Part shown: one piece after another, positions 16,274 through 24,877 of the stretch
Layout of the letters: every line of letters starts with the position of its first letter
How positions within the stretch are numbered: position 1 is the stretch's first letter
Source of the DNA: an uncultured Prevotella sp.
GTDB lineage: Bacteria; Bacteroidota; Bacteroidia; Bacteroidales; Bacteroidaceae
Assembly (NCBI GenBank): GCA_905235325.1
Contig: CAJOLE010000002.1
Location: 1-45,926 of the forward strand
Direction: 5' to 3'
Length of the DNA stretch: 45,926 nt
Notes under the pieces: generated by a model
Database searches by the model: none
What the model saw: the letters and a program-made list of their open reading frames with translations, nothing else
What the model was told of the DNA's origin: nothing
Position numbers and translations under genes: made by a program

Positions 16274-17452
16274 ATGAAGAAAACCGCTTTACTTGCCATC
16301 ATTGTTGCATCTATGCTCTTTTCCGCCTGTAACGGGGGCAGCCATAAACTGCCGGTCGATAGCACGAAACCACTGACGGATGAGAACCGCATAGTGTGTC
16401 AGTTAGACATGGACGATTTCTCGCAAGAAGACCTCTTCGCTGCCGCCAGTAAGCAGTTAAGACGGCTCGACTCTTTGGGCGTCGATATCTTATGGCTGAA
16501 ATCCGGCTGTGGCCATGAGTCGCTGAGCGAAAGTGTGACGAGGGATATTCGCGTTTTCACTGATGTGGCCCACCAGTCAGGCAAGCAGGTGTGGCTCGAC
16601 TGGGTATTCTGCGAGGGAGAGGATCTTGATGACGCGCAACAGTTGGACAGCATCAATGCAGTCTTGAAAAACTTGGTGAGCGAGACGGGCATCGATGGAT
16701 TCTGCTTCAACAATATCCCAAACCAGGCTTACTCGATGCAATCATGGCATGACATCATTCGTGAGTTGAAAGTGCAGAACCGTGATATGAAATTCCTTTT
16801 CGGTGCCGACATCGCCAATCCCGCTAATCAGCGTGCCACTCCTTGCGGTTTTGACTACGACCTTGCCTGCGACTTCCAGAACGACCTCGCCTTGCGCATT
16901 GGTAGCTTTCAGACGCAGGCGGATACGTTGCGCGTCGTTTGTGAGCACCTGCTCGAAGCATCGGAAACGGTGCAGAACCGCCGCATAGCCTCTTTAGTCA
17001 GTCATGACCATGGCCGGAAGGACGTCGGCAGTTCCTTGACGGCTCTCTACGGTGACAACCGCTATATATTAACGGTTCTTGAGTTTACGTTCTTTGGTAT
17101 GCCTCTGTTATGTCAGTGTCAGGACTTGTCAGACCCGAAGATGCTCAACACCGTCCGTACACTCATAGCCCTTCACCATCAGCAGGCTGCACTGGCATCT
17201 GATGCCCCTGTAAGGTTTCTGCCGACAAGCGATCCGAATGTGCTGGCATTCGAGCGCGGGCCGGTGGTTGTGGTGCTCAATCTCGGTCCTGCTGAAGTGA
17301 AGGTGAACCTGAGTACCGCTGAATCAGGCAGCTATGAACAATGGCTTAACAGTGCTACGATAGCTGAAGGTCCTGTGCGCACCCGGGTCTCTTTGGATTC
17401 CAACAGTCCTGTCTCGATTGAATCAAAGGGATATGCTGTCTATGTCATGTAA
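16274..17452 (+). CDS. GH13-like lipoprotein with lost catalytic residues (pseudo-amylase)
   Basis: The 392-residue protein has a lipoprotein signal peptide with lipobox LFSAC (Cys19). The chain follows the alpha-amylase order: 'LDSLGVDILWL' (65-75), 'AHQSGKQVWLDWVF' (99-112), region II GIDGFCFNN (139-147), region III FLFGADI (174-180), region IV SLVSHDHGR (240-248), 'FFGMPLLCQCQDL', then a small beta domain with VLAFERGPVVVVLNL. In active GH13, region II reads GFRxD and region III has a catalytic Glu. Here Cys144 replaces the Arg, Asn146 the nucleophile Asp, and Ala178 the acid/base Glu; only Asp245 survives. So the fold is probably kept and the activity lost. A surface glycan-binding role is possible. 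It is divergent from the GH2 operon and precedes the HTCS. The identification rests on motif order and is not certain. Confidence 0.72.
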   Translation: MKKTALLAIIVASMLFSACNGGSHKLPVDSTKPLTDENRIVCQLDMDDFSQEDLFAAASKQLRRLDSLGVDILWLKSGCGHESLSESVTRDIRVFTDVAHQSGKQVWLDWVFCEGEDLDDAQQLDSINAVLKNLVSETGIDGFCFNNIPNQAYSMQSWHDIIRELKVQNRDMKFLFGADIANPANQRATPCGFDYDLACDFQNDLALRIGSFQTQADTLRVVCEHLLEASETVQNRRIASLVSHDHGRKDVGSSLTALYGDNRYILTVLEFTFFGMPLLCQCQDLSDPKMLNTVRTLIALHHQQAALASDAPVRFLPTSDPNVLAFERGPVVVVLNLGPAEVKVNLSTAESGSYEQWLNSATIAEGPVRTRVSLDSNSPVSIESKGYAVYVM

Positions 17453-17816
17453 CAGTATAGGCTTTTAGCTTTGTTTTTCCAGAGTATCAGGGGTGACACC
17501 ATGCCGATGTGCACCCTGGGTGCACCCTTATGTGAGGGTGACACGCGCAGGAATCGTCTGTCTGCCTGTGCGTTATGCCATGATGTGACACCGTGACACC
17601 CGCAAAATCGAAATGATCATGTTTGGATGCTCACAGATACCCCGAATGAAGCCGCCAGACGGTTAGCATGGATACATTTCCCCCGAAAACAAATACCTAT
17701 GTCAAGGTAAATTTATAAATAAAGTTAAATAGCAGTGTTGAGAATGGTCGTGTAAGGAAAAAAAGCGTAAATTTGCATATTGAAACTGGTAACTAATAAC
17801 TGGTATCTATTTCAAA
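17453..17816. other. 364-nt gap before the HTCS gene
   Basis: I see no credible gene here. It holds a 17-bp palindrome, GTGCACCCTGGGTGCAC (17509-17525), and four copies of GTGACAC (17493, 17538, 17585 and 17593). Near the right end is a -7 box, TAAATTTG, at 17768-17775, 41 nt before the HTCS start. No obvious intrinsic terminator follows the upstream gene. Confidence 0.6.
17768..17775 (+). promoter_or_regulatory. -7 box TAAATTTG before the HTCS gene
   Basis: A perfect TAnnTTTG match 41 nt upstream of the ATG at 17817. No TTTG stands at the usual -33 spacing; the nearest TTG (17738-17740) is too far away. A weak constitutive promoter would suit a sensor gene. Confidence 0.5.
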
Positions 17817-20800
17817 ATGGAAAGAATATCAAAGTTTCTTTTACTGACTATAGCAATGTTACTGTGGACTTCGCTCTGTACAGAAGCCTACAACCTAAAG
17901 AGTATATCCTCAAAAGACGGACTTAGCAACAGTAGTGTGCTGTCGTTCGGACAGTCACATACCCAGATGATGTTTTTCGGTACATGCGATGGTGTGAACA
18001 TCTACGACGGCACGCGAATATTCCCATTGCCTACAATAAGAGGATACAACATTTCTGGAAATATCATTGAGGATATAGTCTTTGACAGAGACGACCGTGG
18101 ATGGATTCTTACAAATCACGGACTGAGCATGGTAAACCGTACCGAAAGCCCTGTTAACATGTCGTGCTTCCAGAGTGCCAGAGGTTTACGGCTGAACGCA
18201 GAAGGAAGACCTGCGCTGCTACAGGACGGCTTGCTATACTACCACACGGGCAAAGACACCATCTTCGTGCGCCTGCCCCTATTGAACGGAGACAGGGACG
18301 ACGACGTGCGCGACTTCGTGGTGACAGACAAATATCTCTATCTGTTCAAGAACCGTGGCATCGTGCGCTACGATCTTCTTCATAAAGCAAGCGACTATGA
18401 GTTGGGGCAGCGCAGCGTGTTGTCAGAGAATGTGATACAGGTGGCATTCTGCGATGACGACAGGGAACTGCTGGTCGACGGCGACGGGGGCCTGTGGAGT
18501 TTCGACTTCGCGTCAGGGAGTATGCAGTTCGTAATCAGTCTGAAAGACGATCTCAGTCAGCGAGGCTCCATAAGCAGTATCCGTAGTTTGAATGGCAAAC
18601 TGTTTGTGTGTTTCATCGCCAACGGTGTGCTCATGCTTCAGCAACAGGACAGGCAATATAAGAAACACGACCTTGGCATTCAGGTAGGTGTAACAGCCTG
18701 TTTCAGAGACCTTAGCGAGAACATCATGTGGATAGGCACCGACGGACAGGGCGTGCTGATGTTCCTTGATGAACCGGAGATGCGTCGCTCGCTGACCATC
18801 GGTGTACTACGGCTTTTACAGAACAAACCATTCAGGGCCATCCTTGCCGACAGTGACGGAACGCTTTGGGCAGGCACAAAAGGTGACGGCCTGTTGGAGA
18901 TACCTGATTTCAATCTTGATAATATACGTGACAACCTGCAGCGGCGCTTCTGGCGACGTGAGAAGAGCGGACTGGCTGGCAACTCGGTGTTTGCCCTGCT
19001 GCCCTCACGGAAGTTGCACGGCTTCTGGATTGCTACCAATGGTGGCATCTCATTTCGTTCGCGTACTACTCAAAATATAGTAACCGTACCCACAGAGATG
19101 CCAGTGGAGTGGGTAAGTGCTCTGTGTGAACGGGGCGACACTCTTTGGATGACAACTCAGGGCATGGGGGTCTATCAGGCCATTATTGGCGGCACAGACG
19201 CACAGCCGCGTCTCTCCGCTATGCACCACTACGTACTCGACGGCGGAAAGAAGGCTTCTAACTACTTCTTCTCAATGGCTTCCGTGCCAAATGGCGGGCC
19301 GCTCTACTTCGGCAATCGCGGAAAGGGACTCTACGTCTGGCAGGATGGCATCATGAAGTGGCTTAAACCTGTAGTAGAGACTTCTGACATGTCGGGCCTG
19401 CAGGATATCTTTGCCATTCTGCCCACGCGCGACGGCCTTTGGGTGGGTACCGGCAGTGGACTTAGTTTCCGACCTGATGGCAATGAGCAGGGTGTAGAGT
19501 TCTACGACACACAACGGGGCATGCCCAGCAATGTCATCCATGCCTTGGCCGAAGACGATGCGGGCAACGTGTGGGTATCGACTAACAAAGGCTTTGTGCG
19601 TTTCAGCGCCAAGTCCCGTACAATGCGCATCTACGACAGTTCGGACGATTTTGAGGTGAACGAATATGCTGACGGGGCGGCCTTCGTCAAGGGCGACACC
19701 GTCTTTTTCGGCGGCATAGGCGGCATCAGCATTATAGCCAACAGTGCCATGCACCCTATCAGTAGACAGGCGAAGTCTTTCGAGTTTACCAGCATGACAA
19801 TCAATGGCAAGTTTGTAAACATTAACGACTATCTCAACGCCGACGGTCGGGACCAGAAACTGACGCTGAACTACGACCAAAACACACTGCAGCTCAATTT
19901 CTCGGTATTCGATTACTTTTCCCCCGGTAACTATATTTTCTATTACTCGTTTTCTAAGAATGGCCCTTGGATAGACAACGGTGCCAGCAACAGCATCGCA
20001 CTGACACGACTCTCTAACGGCAGTCATAAACTCTATGTGAAATACAGGAACCGAACTGGGGGAGAGGAGGAAAGTGAGGTGCATGCACTGCATATCTATA
20101 TCACGCCGCCTTGGTACATCTCATGGTGGGCCAAATTCCTGTATTTGCTCTTGGCAATAGGTGTTTTCTATGTTTTATACCGCCGTTGGCATCGCCTGAA
20201 AATGATTCGTACACGGATGTTGCACGCACAGGAGGAACAGGCTCGTCGTGACGAGATTTACGAAGAGAAGATGCACTTCCTGACCAATTTGGTACATGAA
20301 CTGAACACGCCGCTCACGCTGGTCTATGGCCCCTGTGAGCGCATCCTTGGCCATCAGGGCACCGACGACTTCGTGCGCAAGTATGTCCACATGATACAGA
20401 ATAATATCGGTCGTCTGAACAAACTTATCGAAGAGATTATTGATTTTCGTCGGCTAAATACGGGTAGTGAAGACATGAAGCTTCGCAGAGTGGCTGTTGA
20501 CGAGCTGGTGATGGATCAGTTCAGTGCCTTCAAAGACATGGCCGAACAGAATAATATTACGTATGAGTGTGATATCATGAAAGACATGATCTGGAACACC
20601 GACGAAAGATTCATGACGCGCATCTGCTCCAACCTCATCTCTAATGCCTTCAAGTATTCCAAGCATGGTGCCACCATCCGCGTGAAACTTCAGAAGACAG
20701 ACGAGGGCAAATTGTTGTTCTCAGTTTATAATACCGGAAAAGGTATCGCTGAGAAAGACCGTCAGCGCATCTTTGACTACTACTCCGTGCTTGATAATGT

Positions 20801-21920
20801 TGACGAGAGTGATGTCATGGGGCTTACCTCACGCAACGGCTTAGGCATGGCCATCTGTTACAATGCCGTCAAACAGTTAGGGGGGAGCATTGACATTGAC
20901 AGCGTCGTGGATCAGTATGCCTGTTTCATCGTCGTCCTGCCACCACAGGATCTGCCGGAGACAGCTGTAGAGGAACAGCCGCAGTCCGTACAGGAAAACT
21001 GCAATGAAGAAACTTCGGAGTGCGTGTCGGAAAACACCGCTGACACGTTGCCGACCGAGACTGATGTCGCCGAGACCACGGCTTCGCAGGCCGCATCGCC
21101 CACCAGGGTGCGTACCCCCCGTACCCACCGTGACGGATTGCCCATGGTGCTGGCCATCGACGACAACGCCGAAATCCTCGACCTGCTGCAGGATGTGCTC
21201 GGCAACGATTACAACATACTTACAGCACAGTCGGGTGAGCAGGGGCTCGACATCATCAAGCAGATGATGCCCGACCTTATTGTTACTGACATCATGATGC
21301 CTGGCATGAACGGTCTGGAACTGACGCAGCAGCTGAAGCAGAACAAGCACACGATGCACATTCCTCTCATTATTCTTTCTGCCCGCCGTAGTGACAGCGA
21401 GCAGGTGGAGGGATTGGAAAGCGGTGCTGATGCCTATGTCAGCAAGCCCTTCAGTTCGCAGTATCTATTGGCTACCGTTTCCCGTCTTTTAGAAAACCGC
21501 AAGGTGCTCAAGGAGTACTATAACACGTCTGCCTCTGTCTTTACCTATCAGGACGGCAAACTCATGACGGGTGAAGAGCGTCAGTTCCGCGACCAAGTGG
21601 TGAGCGTCATCAATAAGAACTTGACGAATTCCGATTTTACCCCCGACGACTTGGCCCGTGAGATGAATCTCTCGCAGCGCAACCTCTACCGTAAGTTCAG
21701 TGAATCCGGACTACCCACGCCAAAGGAGTTCATCAAGAGCTATAAAATAAAATATGCCGCCCGGCAGCTGGACACCACCAACCTGACCATTCAGGAGATA
21801 ATCTACTCCAGCGGCTTCAACACCCGCTCGCAGTTCTACACAGAGTTCCGCAAGCACTATGGTGTCACGCCGAAGGATTATCGTGAGCAGCATCGGGTCA
21901 AGGATAATTCGTTCGAATAA
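17817..21920 (+). CDS. Hybrid two-component system sensor/regulator (HTCS)
   Basis: This 1367-residue one-protein phosphorelay has a signal peptide (~1-24). The periplasmic sensor consists of two seven-bladed propellers of Reg_prop type (~25-650; motifs such as DRGWILTNHGL, NIMWIGTDGQG, GTLWAGTKGDG, GNVWVSTNKGF), followed by a Y_Y_Y domain (~680-765). One membrane segment lies at ~771-791. The histidine kinase has His827 in LVHELNTPLTLV and an ATPase domain with NLISNAFKYSKHG and NGLGMAIC. A receiver domain (~1108-1225) has Asp1158 in VTDIMMPGMNG and Lys1210 in VSKPF. An AraC-type HTH domain occupies ~1255-1360. All phosphorelay residues are present. The acidic, Thr/Glu-rich linker between kinase and receiver (~1047-1105) is long. 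HTCS proteins bind a specific oligosaccharide and activate nearby degradation genes; the two flanking enzyme operons are the likely targets. Confidence 0.96.
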   Translation: MERISKFLLLTIAMLLWTSLCTEAYNLKSISSKDGLSNSSVLSFGQSHTQMMFFGTCDGVNIYDGTRIFPLPTIRGYNISGNIIEDIVFDRDDRGWILTNHGLSMVNRTESPVNMSCFQSARGLRLNAEGRPALLQDGLLYYHTGKDTIFVRLPLLNGDRDDDVRDFVVTDKYLYLFKNRGIVRYDLLHKASDYELGQRSVLSENVIQVAFCDDDRELLVDGDGGLWSFDFASGSMQFVISLKDDLSQRGSISSIRSLNGKLFVCFIANGVLMLQQQDRQYKKHDLGIQVGVTACFRDLSENIMWIGTDGQGVLMFLDEPEMRRSLTIGVLRLLQNKPFRAILADSDGTLWAGTKGDGLLEIPDFNLDNIRDNLQRRFWRREKSGLAGNSVFALLPSRKLHGFWIATNGGISFRSRTTQNIVTVPTEMPVEWVSALCERGDTLWMTTQGMGVYQAIIGGTDAQPRLSAMHHYVLDGGKKASNYFFSMASVPNGGPLYFGNRGKGLYVWQDGIMKWLKPVVETSDMSGLQDIFAILPTRDGLWVGTGSGLSFRPDGNEQGVEFYDTQRGMPSNVIHALAEDDAGNVWVSTNKGFVRFSAKSRTMRIYDSSDDFEVNEYADGAAFVKGDTVFFGGIGGISIIANSAMHPISRQAKSFEFTSMTINGKFVNINDYLNADGRDQKLTLNYDQNTLQLNFSVFDYFSPGNYIFYYSFSKNGPWIDNGASNSIALTRLSNGSHKLYVKYRNRTGGEEESEVHALHIYITPPWYISWWAKFLYLLLAIGVFYVLYRRWHRLKMIRTRMLHAQEEQARRDEIYEEKMHFLTNLVHELNTPLTLVYGPCERILGHQGTDDFVRKYVHMIQNNIGRLNKLIEEIIDFRRLNTGSEDMKLRRVAVDELVMDQFSAFKDMAEQNNITYECDIMKDMIWNTDERFMTRICSNLISNAFKYSKHGATIRVKLQKTDEGKLLFSVYNTGKGIAEKDRQRIFDYYSVLDNVDESDVMGLTSRNGLGMAICYNAVKQLGGSIDIDSVVDQYACFIVVLPPQDLPETAVEEQPQSVQENCNEETSECVSENTADTLPTETDVAETTASQAASPTRVRTPRTHRDGLPMVLAIDDNAEILDLLQDVLGNDYNILTAQSGEQGLDIIKQMMPDLIVTDIMMPGMNGLELTQQLKQNKHTMHIPLIILSARRSDSEQVEGLESGADAYVSKPFSSQYLLATVSRLLENRKVLKEYYNTSASVFTYQDGKLMTGEERQFRDQVVSVINKNLTNSDFTPDDLAREMNLSQRNLYRKFSESGLPTPKEFIKSYKIKYAARQLDTTNLTIQEIIYSSGFNTRSQFYTEFRKHYGVTPKDYREQHRVKDNSFE

Positions 21921-21952
21921 TGTAGCCATTCCCGCCAAAATTGTACGCACTT

Positions 21953-21983
21953 TTTGTGGCTTTAGACTTTTTGCTTACTTTTG
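21953..21983 (+). promoter_or_regulatory. Bacteroides-type promoter for the GH3 operon
   Basis: TTTG (21953-21956) and TACTTTTG (21976-21983) match the -33 and -7 elements, with a 19-nt spacer. The start codon of the GH3 gene follows at 22010. This is the best complete promoter in the window, and it would drive the plus-strand operon to about 35731. Confidence 0.75.
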
Positions 21984-22009
21984 CAGAAAATCTAAAGCCA
22001 TAAAAAATT

Positions 22010-24364
22010 ATGAAGATTATTAAGACATTATTCGTTTCGAGTATCCTTGCTGTTAGTATGGCGGGACAAGCACAAAACCTGAAGTTGACGGCAGATAATA
22101 TAGATGACATCGTCGCTGCCATGACACTTGAAGAGAAAGCACACCTGCTCGTGGGCGGTGGCGATGATCGCTCGCTCGACTATGTGCCAGGTGCCGCTGG
22201 ACCCAGTCACGCCATTCCTCGGTTAGGTATTCCAGCCACAATCCTTACTGACGGACCTGCCGGCGTCCGTATCTCAAGCCATCGTAGAGGCACCGAACAG
22301 ACCTTCTACGGTACGGGCTTCCCTGTCGGTGTCGCGCTGGCCTCGACATGGAACACTGAACTGGTTGAAGAGGTTGGAAAGTCCATTGGCAACGAGGTGC
22401 TGGAGTACGGTTGCGACGTGCTGCTGGCCCCAGGCATGAACATCCAGCGTACCCCGCTCTGCGGACGCAACTTCGAGTATTATTCTGAAGACCCCGTCGT
22501 AGCCGGACAGATAGCCACGGCCTACGTGAAAGGAATACAGAGCCAGGGCGTGGGCACGAGCATCAAGCATTTCTCTGCCAACTGTCAGGAGACCAACCGC
22601 ATCAACGTGGACGAGGTGATGAGCCAGCGGGCACTGCGCGAAATATACCTCAAGCCCTTCGAGATTGCCGTCAAGCAGAGCGATCCCTGGACGGTGATGT
22701 CGTCGTACAACAAGATAAACGGCACGTGGACGCAGTCTTCACGCGACCTGCTCATCACCATATTGCGCGAGGAGTGGGGCTATCCCGGCATCGTGATGAC
22801 TGACTGGACCAATGAGCGCCGCACCTCATGGGACCGTGTTTGGGCGGGCAACGACTTGCTCATGCCCGGGCATGACTGGCAGGACACTGACATTATCGAG
22901 GCAGTGAAGAACGGAAATCTCAAAATGGAGGATGTGGATGCGCGTGTGAAGAACTTCTTGCAGTTTGTCGTCCGCACACCGCGCTTCAAGGGCTATAAGT
23001 ATAGCGACAAGCCCGACCTGAAAGCACATGCCGAGGTCACCCGCCAAAGCTCCACTGAGGGCATGGTGCTGCTGAAGAATAGCCTTGCCCCCACTTTGAG
23101 CGGAGAGGGAAGTGGATTTACTTTGCCCCTTAATACAAACAAGAAAGTTGCGCTCTTTGGCATTACCAGTTATGATTTCATTGCCGGCGGAACAGGTTCG
23201 GGTAACGTGAACAAGCCATACGTCATCGACCTGAAGACGGGACTGGAGAACGCAGGCTACCAACTGAACGCGGATGTGACCAACCTCTATGAGGCCTATA
23301 AGGCACAGGTGAACGCAGAACGCCGTGCCCGTGGCGGATGGGGCAACCGCTATAGTGAGTTGACATTAAGCCGCGACTTGCTCAACCGTCAGGCAGAGCT
23401 GAACGACGTGGCCATCTTTACCATCGGACGCCAGGCCGGTGAGGGCGGCGACCGTCATATCGACGGCGACTTCAACCTGACCAACGACGAGCGCGATATG
23501 CTTCAGAATCTCTGCTATGCTTTCCACTCCAAGGGCAAGCCCGTCGTGGTTATCCTGAATATGGGCAACTCTATTGAGACCGCCTCGTGGAAAGCCATGC
23601 CCGATGCCATACTGCTGGCCTGGCAACCGGGACAGGAGGGCGGAAACTCCGTCGCCGACGTACTCAGCGGCAAAGTGTCACCCAGCGGAAAGCTCACCAT
23701 GACCTTCCCCAACAGCATCGCCGACCATCCCGCTTACCTGAATTTCCCGACCGGTCCTTCGCAATACAATGACCGCCGCCGCAATCAGGACTACACCATC
23801 CACGAGGAGGGTATCTACGTAGGCTACCGTTACTTCACCACCTTTGGCCGCTCGGTCAGCTATCCCTTCGGCTTTGGCCTGAGTTATACATCTTTTATTT
23901 ATAGCAATGCCAGAGTGCAGTCAGCCAAGGATGGCTTTACGGCTACAGTCACCGTGAAGAACACGGGCCGCGTGGCTGGCAAGGAGGTCGTGCAGCTCTA
24001 CGTGAAAGCTCCTAAAGGCTCCTTCGGCGACAAGCCCGCCCGCGAGCTGAAAGCCTTTGCAAAGACCCGCGAGCTGAAGCCCGGCGAGAGTCAGACGCTC
24101 ACCTTCAAGGTTGACAGCTATGCCCTCGCTTCGTTCAACGATACGAAGAGTCAGTGGGAAACAGCTGCAGGACAGTACGACGTGCAGTTTGCTGCCAGCA
24201 GCGAGGACATCCGCGCCCACGCTTCCTACAAGCACGCCAAAGCCCAGTTGTGGTCTGTCCATAACGTCATGGCTCCTAACGACAAGTATAAAACGGCTGT
24301 CTCCACCGTCTCTAACCAGAGCGGCGTGGTCAGCGGCCTGGAACATGTCATCGGCGTTGAATAA
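22010..24364 (+). CDS. GH3 beta-glycosidase (beta-glucosidase/beta-xylosidase), exported
   Basis: The 784-residue protein has a signal peptide (MKIIKTLFVSSILAVSMAGQAQ). The (beta/alpha)8 domain has LTDGPAGVR (79-87), 'SIKHFSAN' with Lys186-His187, and nucleophile Asp265 in GIVMTDWTNE. The alpha/beta sandwich (~350-570) includes the catalytic-loop region GRQAGEGGDRHIDGDF. A fibronectin-III-like C-terminal domain (~630-755) is typical of three-domain GH3 enzymes. It would remove terminal beta-linked glucose or xylose from oligosaccharides in the periplasm. GH3 substrate cannot be read from these motifs alone. It is the first gene of the plus operon; the next gene begins 6 nt after its stop. Confidence 0.93.
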   Translation: MKIIKTLFVSSILAVSMAGQAQNLKLTADNIDDIVAAMTLEEKAHLLVGGGDDRSLDYVPGAAGPSHAIPRLGIPATILTDGPAGVRISSHRRGTEQTFYGTGFPVGVALASTWNTELVEEVGKSIGNEVLEYGCDVLLAPGMNIQRTPLCGRNFEYYSEDPVVAGQIATAYVKGIQSQGVGTSIKHFSANCQETNRINVDEVMSQRALREIYLKPFEIAVKQSDPWTVMSSYNKINGTWTQSSRDLLITILREEWGYPGIVMTDWTNERRTSWDRVWAGNDLLMPGHDWQDTDIIEAVKNGNLKMEDVDARVKNFLQFVVRTPRFKGYKYSDKPDLKAHAEVTRQSSTEGMVLLKNSLAPTLSGEGSGFTLPLNTNKKVALFGITSYDFIAGGTGSGNVNKPYVIDLKTGLENAGYQLNADVTNLYEAYKAQVNAERRARGGWGNRYSELTLSRDLLNRQAELNDVAIFTIGRQAGEGGDRHIDGDFNLTNDERDMLQNLCYAFHSKGKPVVVILNMGNSIETASWKAMPDAILLAWQPGQEGGNSVADVLSGKVSPSGKLTMTFPNSIADHPAYLNFPTGPSQYNDRRRNQDYTIHEEGIYVGYRYFTTFGRSVSYPFGFGLSYTSFIYSNARVQSAKDGFTATVTVKNTGRVAGKEVVQLYVKAPKGSFGDKPARELKAFAKTRELKPGESQTLTFKVDSYALASFNDTKSQWETAAGQYDVQFAASSEDIRAHASYKHAKAQLWSVHNVMAPNDKYKTAVSTVSNQSGVVSGLEHVIGVE

Positions 24365-24370
24365 TTCAGC

Positions 24371-24850
24371 ATGACCAGCAGAACGATATTGACGACAGCC
24401 ATGACGCTGCTTTGCCTGATGGCGGGGCAGGTCATGGCTGTTGGTGAAAGTGTGAAGCAGTTCTGCCTTTCTTTCTCTTACAAGCTGACCTCCACCGAGC
24501 CATGCTCTTTGCTCGACATACCAGGTATTTTGCATGTAGGCATCATCGACGGTCGTTTGCTTTCCGATGGCGGCAAACTCGACCTTACCTTTCCTTCTTC
24601 TTCTTCTTCTTCTGATTCCGACACGTCCTTTACCTGGACGCTCGACCTTGACCAGCTCCGGGCACAGTTTTCGCCCGATGCCCATAAGCAGCAACCGACG
24701 CTGCGCGATGGTGGCAAGCCACATGCTGCTGTCGAGATTGCCGGACGGCGCACCATGATTAGCTTTCGACATGGGCTGTCGCCACGCCGCTTAGTCGTCC
24801 AGCCCCATCAGAAGACCATTGTAAAGAATATGACATTTTCTCCGTTTTGA
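24371..24850 (+). CDS. Small exported protein of unknown function
   Basis: The 159-residue frame starts 6 nt after the GH3 stop and ends 27 nt before the next gene. Residues 1-23 look like a signal peptide (MTSRTILTTAMTLLCLMAGQ). The mature part has two short beta-prone stretches (CLSFSYKL, LLDIPGILHVGIIDGRLL), then a serine run encoded by a perfect TTC/TCT trinucleotide tract (24596-24614), then 'FTWTLDLDQLRAQF' and a basic second half (RRTMISFRHGLSPRRLVVQPHQK). I recognise no family. Tight operon spacing and the signal peptide argue for a real gene. The polar, basic second half is less protein-like, so a degraded or shortened gene is an alternative. Confidence 0.6.
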   Translation: MTSRTILTTAMTLLCLMAGQVMAVGESVKQFCLSFSYKLTSTEPCSLLDIPGILHVGIIDGRLLSDGGKLDLTFPSSSSSSDSDTSFTWTLDLDQLRAQFSPDAHKQQPTLRDGGKPHAAVEIAGRRTMISFRHGLSPRRLVVQPHQKTIVKNMTFSPF

Positions 24851-24877
24851 ATCAATCACAACAGAACAACGGCTAAT

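Noticed and set aside
24596..24614. TTC tract as a phase-variation switch
   Set aside because: The repeat unit is three bases, so length changes keep the frame; it can only change the serine count.
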